Below, piece after piece: positions 59,046-64,000 of a stretch of DNA of 64,000 nucleotides (the stretch's first letter is position 1; each line of letters starts with the position of its first letter). The notes beneath the pieces are model-generated. The model had not been told where the DNA came from. It saw nothing but the letters and a program-made list of their open reading frames with translations, and searched no databases. The stretch is from Romanomermis culicivorax. Lineage: Eukaryota; Nematoda; Enoplea; Mermithida; Mermithidae. The position numbers and the translations under genes are program-made. The stretch spans positions 1 to 64,000 of the forward strand of contig CAWUHX010000378.1 of assembly GCA_963922205.1 (NCBI GenBank). Reading direction: 5' to 3'.

Positions 59046-60098
59046 ATGGACAAGCTCTTTGAAAGCATATACTTCAACCCAAGTACAGGGTATTGTAGTG
59101 TTCAGAACCTGTTACGACAGGCAAAAGCTAGTAATCCCAGGGTCACTCTGCATTCTGTTAAGGAATGGTTACAGAAACAGCCAACATATACTGTACACAA
59201 GTATGCTAGGCCCCATTACCCCAGGAATAATCTTCTAGTTACTGATATTGATGAACAGTGGCAAATGGATCTTGCAGACCTCAGTTCACTCGCCAGGCAT
59301 AATGATGGATACAAATTCCTTTTAAATTGTGTGGATGTCTTGTCAAAGTTTGCATGGTCTGTACCCTTGAAAAATAAAAGTACATCATCTATTTTGCATG
59401 CCTTTCAAACAATTTTGAAATCTGGCAGAAAGCCACAAAAAATACAGACTGATGCTGGTACAGAGTTCACAAATTAAGCCTTCCAGGCCTTATTAAAGAA
59501 ACTTGGCATTAGTTTTTTCATAACTGCTAGTGAAACTAAGGCTAGCATTGTTGAGCGGTTCAATAGAACTTTAAAGGAAAGAATGTGGCTTCATTTTACT
59601 CAAAATAATACATACAAGTACCTGGATTTTCTACCCCACCTGCTAAGCTCTTACAACTCGACTAGGCATAGGACCATAGGTGTTGCTCCCATTGATGTTA
59701 CTGATGAGAATAAAGCTGAAATTGTTGAAAAGCTTTTCAGGAAATGTAAGTCTAGTGTACAATTTAAACTGATCCCTGGTGACGAGGTACGCATAAGCAA
59801 AGTCAAAAAAACTTTTGAGAAGGGTTACACTCCCAATTGGAGTGATGAAGTTTTTGTAATTCGTGAGCAAAAAGCTAGATATCCTCCTGTATATAAGGTA
59901 GAAGATCAGCTGGGAGAAGTCATACAGGGTGTATTTTATGAGCCAGAATTACAGAAAGTTGATGAGATTACAGATGTCTGCATTATAGAAAAGATTATAC
60001 GAAAGAGAAAAAGGGCTGGGAAAACTGAATACTTTGTTAAATGGAAGGGTCACTGGGATAAATTCAATAGTTGGGTGACAGATTTGATAAAACTATAG
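59046..60098 (+). pseudogene. Polinton 2 retroviral-type integrase with chromodomain
   Basis: 350 codons with a single TAA at 59475-59477; otherwise open from ATG to stop. N-terminal helical region MDKLFESIYFNPSTG. Catalytic acids in QWQMDLADLSS, TDAGTEF and VERFNRTLKE. An SH3-like region includes LIPGDEVRISKVKKTFEKGY, then a chromodomain (IIEKIIRKRKRAG; YFVKWKGH; FNSWV, residues ~305-345). The TAA falls between the second and third catalytic residues. Much better preserved than the Polinton 1 integrase and used here as its reference. Confidence 0.92.
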
Positions 60099-60163
60099 CT
60101 ACAGTATGAAAACTAAACAATGATTTGCAGGTCTAAAAATTTTTACCTGTGCCTGACATTTCA

Positions 60164-60176
60164 GTATATAAGCAAC
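60164..60176 (+). promoter_or_regulatory. TATA-like box, zinc-protein gene
   Basis: GTATATAAGCAAC, 46 nt before the ATG at 60210. Confidence 0.45.
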
Positions 60177-60209
60177 TTCAAAATTATTTTAATCATTTGA
60201 TTAAATAGA

Positions 60210-60485
60210 ATGGAGTCGAAAAAAGTTAAAGCTCCTATTGAACTCTGCGCTCCAAACTTGCCAAGAGCCATGTATCCCTTAATGATCGAACTGTGTTATT
60301 TTTGTCAAAAGAATAGCTCTGAACGGGAGTGTTTCCAGTTGTCTCAGGGCAAAACATTCTTTACCATTGAAATGTGCCCAAAATGTCTAGAATACAATAA
60401 GGCATTGCAGGAAGCTGGCACCGCTGTACTAAAAAAACAGCTAGCTGATAGACAGGCACTCATCTTGAAGCCTACAGTAAACTAG
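60210..60485 (+). CDS. Polinton 2 small zinc-ribbon-like protein
   Basis: 91 aa, intact. CYFC at residues 29-32 and CPKC at 57-60 make a four-cysteine arrangement that could bind zinc; the C-terminal third is helical and basic (LKKQLADRQALIL). I recognise no named family. No counterpart was found in Polinton 1. Own TATA-like box upstream. Confidence 0.6.
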   Translation: MESKKVKAPIELCAPNLPRAMYPLMIELCYFCQKNSSERECFQLSQGKTFFTIEMCPKCLEYNKALQEAGTAVLKKQLADRQALILKPTVN

Positions 60486-60524
60486 TGAAATGTGATTTGC
60501 AAGTATCCTGTAACATTTTTTATG

Positions 60525-60535
60525 TATATAAGTTG
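60525..60535 (+). promoter_or_regulatory. TATATAAGTTG box, helical-protein gene
   Basis: 73 nt before the ATG at 60598; followed by TCTTCAGTCTTCA direct repeats. Confidence 0.55.
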
Positions 60536-60597
60536 TAAATTATCCTTAGTCTTCAGTCTTCAATTTTTTCCTTCTACAGTTTAGTCACTTTTTAAAA

Positions 60598-60951
60598 ATG
60601 GAAGGTATTTTTTTAAATGTTGCACTGAGTATGGGCACTTTTCTCAAAAGACCTTATACTCAAAAAGATGTGGCCAGGTATGCCTCATATTTTTGGGATC
60701 GAATAAATGATGGCTACAAGCGTGAATGGAAGATTTTGGCTAAAGTGGCCAATGAGCTGGATCATCGTACGGTTAAGAGAAAACTGACTGGGTTTTGGCA
60801 TTTTGCCAAGGCACTAGAGAGTTTGATAAAAACTTGTAGGGCTGGACCCCTTCTTTTTGAGATCTGGATGAATCTTACTCCAGAGGCTGTACAAAAATAT
60901 GATGATGAAGGTATAGATATACCCTATAATTGTTGTGATAATTGTGAGTAA
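60598..60951 (+). CDS. Conserved small helical protein, Polinton 2 copy
   Basis: 117 aa, intact. Starts MEGIFLNVALSMG; the centre has YFWDRINDGYKREWKIL and TGFWHFAKALESL; the C-terminus has an acidic tail with NCCDNCE. It aligns across the middle with Polinton 1's 30458-30846 gene, so it is kept in two polymerase lineages. All-helical and DNA-linked in position, but no function is known to me. Confidence 0.65.
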   Translation: MEGIFLNVALSMGTFLKRPYTQKDVARYASYFWDRINDGYKREWKILAKVANELDHRTVKRKLTGFWHFAKALESLIKTCRAGPLLFEIWMNLTPEAVQKYDDEGIDIPYNCCDNCE

Positions 60952-61035
60952 ATATTGTAATAAAAAATTAAGACAAGAAAAAAATTAAAAAATAAATCAA
61001 AGCACAATTGCTGGTATTTCCAGCATGTTGCATGT

Positions 61036-61046
61036 TATAAAAGTTG
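61036..61046 (+). promoter_or_regulatory. TATAAAAGTTG box, ATPase gene
   Basis: Exact consensus, 35 nt before the ATG at 61071. Confidence 0.7.
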
Positions 61047-61070
61047 AGAATCTATAGAAGAAAAAAAAAC

Positions 61071-61694
61071 ATGACTATAAAATTTAATCACCCCTTTACA
61101 TGTATTGTTGCTGGCCCTACAAAAGCGGGTAAAACAACCTTTGTAAAGAATTTAGTACTAAATGTGAAGTACTTGATTGAACCAGTTCCTTAACATGTTC
61201 ACTGGTTCTTTAGTGAGAAGCAGCCAGTCTACAATGACTTGTCTGGCAGAGTCAGCTTCTATCAGGGATTACCTGACATGAACTTGATAAGAGAGCTCAG
61301 TCCTGCACCCCAACTTGTTATACTAGATGATCTGATGCAGGAAATGGCAAAAAATAAGCATGTCGACATTCTTTTTACTCGTGGATGTCATCACATGAAT
61401 GTGTCTGTGATACACATTGTTCAAAATGTTTTCTTCGAGGGTCTAAGAACATCTAGAATAAATGCAGAGTACCTTGTTTTGATGAAAAATCCTGCAGATA
61501 GGCTCCAAGTAAAAACTTTGGCAAGACAGTTGTTTCCTGATAAAGTAAAGTACTTTCTCGAGTCTTTTGAAGATGCCACATTTAAACCATACAGTTATAT
61601 AATTATTGATCTTTCTCAAACAACACCCGATAAACTTAGACTCAGAGCTGATATTTTCTCAAAATTTTCCACGATATATGTGTCAAAAGTATAA
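61071..61694 (+). pseudogene. Polinton 2 FtsK/HerA-type packaging ATPase
   Basis: 207 codons with one TAA at 61191-61193. Walker A GPTKAGKT is intact (residues 15-22), Walker B LVILDDLMQEM is intact (~84-94), followed by HIVQNVFFEG and RTSRINAEYLVLMKNP. Ends ADIFSKFSTIYVSKV; the final GTATAA supplies both the stop codon and the start of the next TATA box. Apart from the stop it looks competent. It is the reference used for the damaged Polinton 1 ATPase. Confidence 0.92.
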
Positions 61695-61700
61695 AAGTTG
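61690..61700 (+). promoter_or_regulatory. TATAAAAGTTG box overlapping the ATPase stop
   Basis: Exact consensus; the ATPase TAA lies inside it; 36 nt before the ATG at 61726. Confidence 0.7.
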
Positions 61701-61725
61701 TCTATTTTTCAGTTGTATAGTCAAA

Positions 61726-62070
61726 ATGCCTTGTGATGGTCTTAGACATAATATTGATTACATCAGGGTACTAGCTAAGGCTAAACCCAAGCAATGTAAA
61801 GCCATTATTAGCACCGTTGATTATGAACTGACACTTTGTTTGTGTGAATGTATGCTCAACTTTCTCGAAGGCAATATAAAAGTTGACAAAAATACCTTAA
61901 ATAAATTAAGTTCCCACAAGGGACATTTACAAATATTAGCAGATGAGAAAACAAGTCTTAGCAAAAGACAAGACATTCTAGAACAAAAAGGCGGATTTTA
62001 GCCTGTATTGTTGGCACCAATTTTAGGAATAGCTGGACAATCACTAGCTGATGCAATTATAAAAAAATGA
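61726..62070 (+). pseudogene. Conserved GGF small protein, Polinton 2 copy
   Basis: 114 codons with one TAG at 61999-62001, placed inside the hallmark C-terminal motif (GGF, then PVLLAPILG). Basic N-terminus (YIRVLAKAKPKQCKAI), Cys-rich helix (LCLCECMLNF), Lys-rich middle, hydrophobic C-terminus. Counterpart of 31003-31354. Its TGA stop overlaps the ATG of the next gene (ATGA). Confidence 0.8.
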
Positions 62071-62794
62071 TGCATATAAATAAAATGATTCTTGTACCGC
62101 ATGACATTGGTCATAGGGAAGACATAGCAGCCAATGTAATGACTGCTTTGGATAAAGAAATGAATGACCTTTTAACTAATAAGTCATTGCCCTCTGAGAG
62201 AAAGATAATCTTATACAATCAAGTGTTGCACAGATATAGGCAGGCTATGCAGGGTCAAACCAGACCTTATGAGTTAACCATCAGTGACTCTGTTGCAGAA
62301 CACCCCATTCCTGATCTGGAAGAAATAACACCTAATGAAAAAAGCCAGACACTGCTGAAAGCACTGTTGATGTTACCCCAAGAAAAGATGTGCTGTATGA
62401 AAAAACTATGAAAATTGTACCAAAAAAGTGGCATAGTCAAGCTAAAATGTTATATGATTATGCTAAAGATAATCCACACATGGAGTGGTCGGATAAAGGA
62501 GAAATTATTCTGAAAGGCACCAAAATAAGTGGAACCAACATTGTTGATTTGTTTTCTGATGTAGCAAGAGTTGGTCCAAGGCACCAGCAAGGAATAGGGT
62601 CAGAATTGTTTGTAAGGAACCTCTTAAAGGAGAATGTGCCTTGAGATCTTTTTGTAAATAAGTCCAGGCTAAATGTTGGAAGTGAAAGTGATGAAACATT
62701 TGCTTCCCCAAGTGGACCCATAGATGGTAAAAAAATTAAGGCACCCAAAAGCATTACACTAAAGTCTAGATGGTTAGAATTTGGAAAAGTATAA
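62067..62794 (+). pseudogene. Conserved Polinton protein with SGTNIVDLF motif
   Basis: N-terminal half (MILVPHDIGHRED; KIILYNQVLHRY) to about 62385. A frame change follows, then the C-terminal half (GEIILKGTKISGTNIVDLF, residues ~140-160) with a TGA at 62642 and further conserved sequence to TAA at 62792. Counterpart of 31356-32191. A second ATG at 62085 may be the real start. The final codons overlap the next TATA box. Confidence 0.7.
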
Positions 62795-62800
62795 AGGTTG
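62790..62800 (+). promoter_or_regulatory. TATAAAGGTTG box
   Basis: One-base variant; contains the preceding stop codon; 41 nt before the ATG at 62831. Confidence 0.65.
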
Positions 62801-62830
62801 TAATTTACACCATTTTGTAAACTTATAAAG

Positions 62831-63250
62831 ATGAGACAATACTTTAATCCAGAAGATTATGCAACTTGGCTTCAGTACTACACTGAACAAGCTGAACAAA
62901 CTGGCTATGGTTTCAAAGGCTTCAAAGGCACTCCCTATCAGCATGGAGGAGGTCTAGGAAGCTTCTTTAGATCTTTATTCAGAATGGCCATTCCTGTTAT
63001 TGAGTCAGCTGCTGGTCATATTGGGAAGCAAGCACTATCCACAGGTGCACATATTGCTGGAGATTTGAAGGTCGATCTATAAAGGAGTCTCTAGAAGAAC
63101 ATGGCCGAGCAGCCCTTTCCAAGTGGGCCCATAGTCCTGGAGATGCCCTGCAGACTGGAAGAGGCCTGGGGACTAGACCAAAAGGTATAAAAGTTGAGAA
63201 AAATGATATATTCTCAAAGAAAAAGAGAAGGAAACATGGCTCTAATTGAT
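62831..63250 (+). pseudogene. Glycine-rich minor core/capsid protein, Polinton 2
   Basis: Starts MRQYFNPEDYATWLQYY; residues ~38-56 read YQHGGGLGSFFRSLFRMAI, the pX/pVI-like signature. An Ala-rich helix follows (GKQALSTGAHIAGD). A one-base change near 63070 shifts the frame; the other frame continues with IKESLEEHGRAAL and a very basic tail (FSKKKRRKHGSN) to TGA near 63248, overlapping the capsid start by a few codons. The basic tail fits DNA binding in a virion core. Counterpart of 35291-35631. Confidence 0.72.
63186..63196 (+). promoter_or_regulatory. TATAAAAGTTG box inside the core-protein gene
   Basis: Exact consensus within the upstream coding sequence, 50 nt before the capsid ATG at 63236. 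Confidence 0.7.
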
Positions 63251-63706
63251 ACAATTTCTAGTATTAGTACAAAATCTGAATTGGACTTTTTCAATGTACC
63301 TCCCACATAAGTAGTAATTAAACGAGGCTACTGGGATGAAGTTAACCCCATAAATCCTATCACAAATGATGGTTCGTACGAATTTTGTATACCTCCAGAT
63401 CCTCACATGATTCAGCTTAGGAAAAGTTATCTGTACATGACCTTGAAAATTACTTACACTGTTCCTGCCGGTGGAGCTGCACTAGTAATTGCACCTATCA
63501 ATCTGATTGGTGAAGCATTTTTCAGACAAGTCAAGCTCTTCCTGAATGGTCATCTCATTCATGATAGTGGGGATAAGTATGCCTACACAGCATTCTTTGA
63601 AATTGATTTAAATTTTGGTTTTGATGCTAAAAATAGTCACTTACAGTCTTCTTTGTATACTATGGAAGCTGGTCCTAAAATAGATACTGCTGATTGCCAG
63701 GGTTGA
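63236..63706 (+). pseudogene. Major capsid-like protein, Polinton 2, truncated
   Basis: Same family as 35823-37177 (F54H12.2-like). N-terminal ~155 residues only: STKSELDFFNVPPT, then a TAA at 63308-63310 where Polinton 1 has Gln, then RGYWDEV, FFRQVKLFLNGHLIHD and EIDLNFGFDAKN. Sequence stops matching the family after about 63700, where it abuts the second half of a penton-like gene. Roughly two thirds of the capsid gene is missing. The position of the Polinton 1 intron is uninterrupted here. Confidence 0.85.
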
Positions 63707-64000
63707 AGCAATTCAAGAATCCATCAGGTTGTTGAATGAACAGGAAAAAGTTCCATATAATGAGTTTATCGAATTTTCATATAGGAGATTAGCCAGAGCC
63801 GTTGTCCTGAAAGTGAACTTGACTAGAATCAAGAGCATAAAATGAAGTGGTCCTTTACTCTACCTGTTGGGCTTTGAGAAATCAAAACTAGAAACAACTT
63901 CATCTGAAAAATTGAAAATTGCTGCTGCACACCCTGCTGGTATGAAGGCTGGTCTGGAAAATATGTATGTTTATTGTAACATCATTGAACAACAGATTGC
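63707..64000 (+). pseudogene. Penton-like protein, second half, Polinton 2
   Basis: A frame beginning EAIQESIRLLNEQEK aligns with the Polinton 1 penton from about its residue 90: the shared pattern is I.FSY......V.LK, YLLGFEKS against MELLGFST, and LENMYVYCNIIEQQI against LQSFYVYCIIIENQI. One TGA at about 63842. The first half, including the WEVGL region, is absent. Runs off the window. Confidence 0.8.

Larger units (their letters stand above)
53290..64000. mobile_element. Polinton/Maverick 2, partial, runs off the window
   Basis: Minus-strand PolB (53900-58128), then plus-strand membrane protein, integrase, zinc protein, helical protein, ATPase, GGF protein, SGTNIVDLF protein, glycine-rich protein, major capsid-like and penton-like genes. 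The left edge lies somewhere in 53.25-53.9 kb; it cannot be fixed because the right end and the TSD partner are outside. The lineage differs from Polinton 1 in polymerase class, gene order, lack of introns and promoter motifs. Premature stops in most large genes show it is inactive as read. Confidence 0.88.

Overview
The window looks like nuclear DNA from a small invertebrate, most likely a nematode. Three things point there: a five-exon GINS/SLD5 gene with 50-57 nt introns, a three-exon serpentine receptor in the style of nematode chemoreceptors, and AT-rich DNA with TTTTCAG-type acceptors. Nearly everything else is mobile DNA. Bases 1-25 match the PCR primer used in SMART and low-input long-read library kits, so the window probably starts at an untrimmed contig end.

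Layout. 391-1273 (-) is the SLD5 host gene. 1590-5920 is a C/G-tract repeat split by a nested set of DNA transposons: a TA-flanked psq-type element (1955-5551), containing a hAT (3031-4516), containing a CACTG-ended element (3181-4207). 5990-11850 holds dispersed repeats around a decayed CR1-like LINE (-). 12519-14530 (-) is an unrecognised long frame broken only by TGA codons. 14526-15162 (+) is a small spliced secreted-type gene, followed by a ~300 bp tandem repeat and a second spliced gene fragment. 19108-20683 is a hAT deletion derivative that keeps a BED finger.

21192-40519 is a complete 19.3 kb Polinton/Maverick (Polinton 1) with ~750 bp terminal inverted repeats and a perfect 6-bp target duplication (GACACT). 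It carries protein-primed DNA polymerase B on the minus strand. On the plus strand it carries a packaging ATPase, chromodomain integrase, adenain-like protease, small membrane protein, penton-like and major capsid-like proteins, a glycine-rich minor core protein and several conserved small proteins. It is decayed, and its premature stops are mostly TGA at positions where relatives have Arg, Lys or Trp.

40657-44426 (-) is the serpentine receptor gene, starting 138 bp from the Polinton end. 44840-46260 holds local repeats. 46460-50330 is a large inverted repeat whose right arm carries a solo LTR (48725-49541). 51575-52450 is another GC-motif element.

From about 53.3 kb to the window end lies a second Polinton (Polinton 2) of a different lineage: another polymerase class, no visible introns, a different gene order, and a TATAAAAGTTG-like motif before almost every gene. 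Its right end is outside the window, and its major capsid gene is truncated and abuts the second half of a penton gene. In both Polintons the genes together specify replication (PolB), integration, packaging, maturation and a double-jelly-roll type capsid. Both copies carry disabling mutations.
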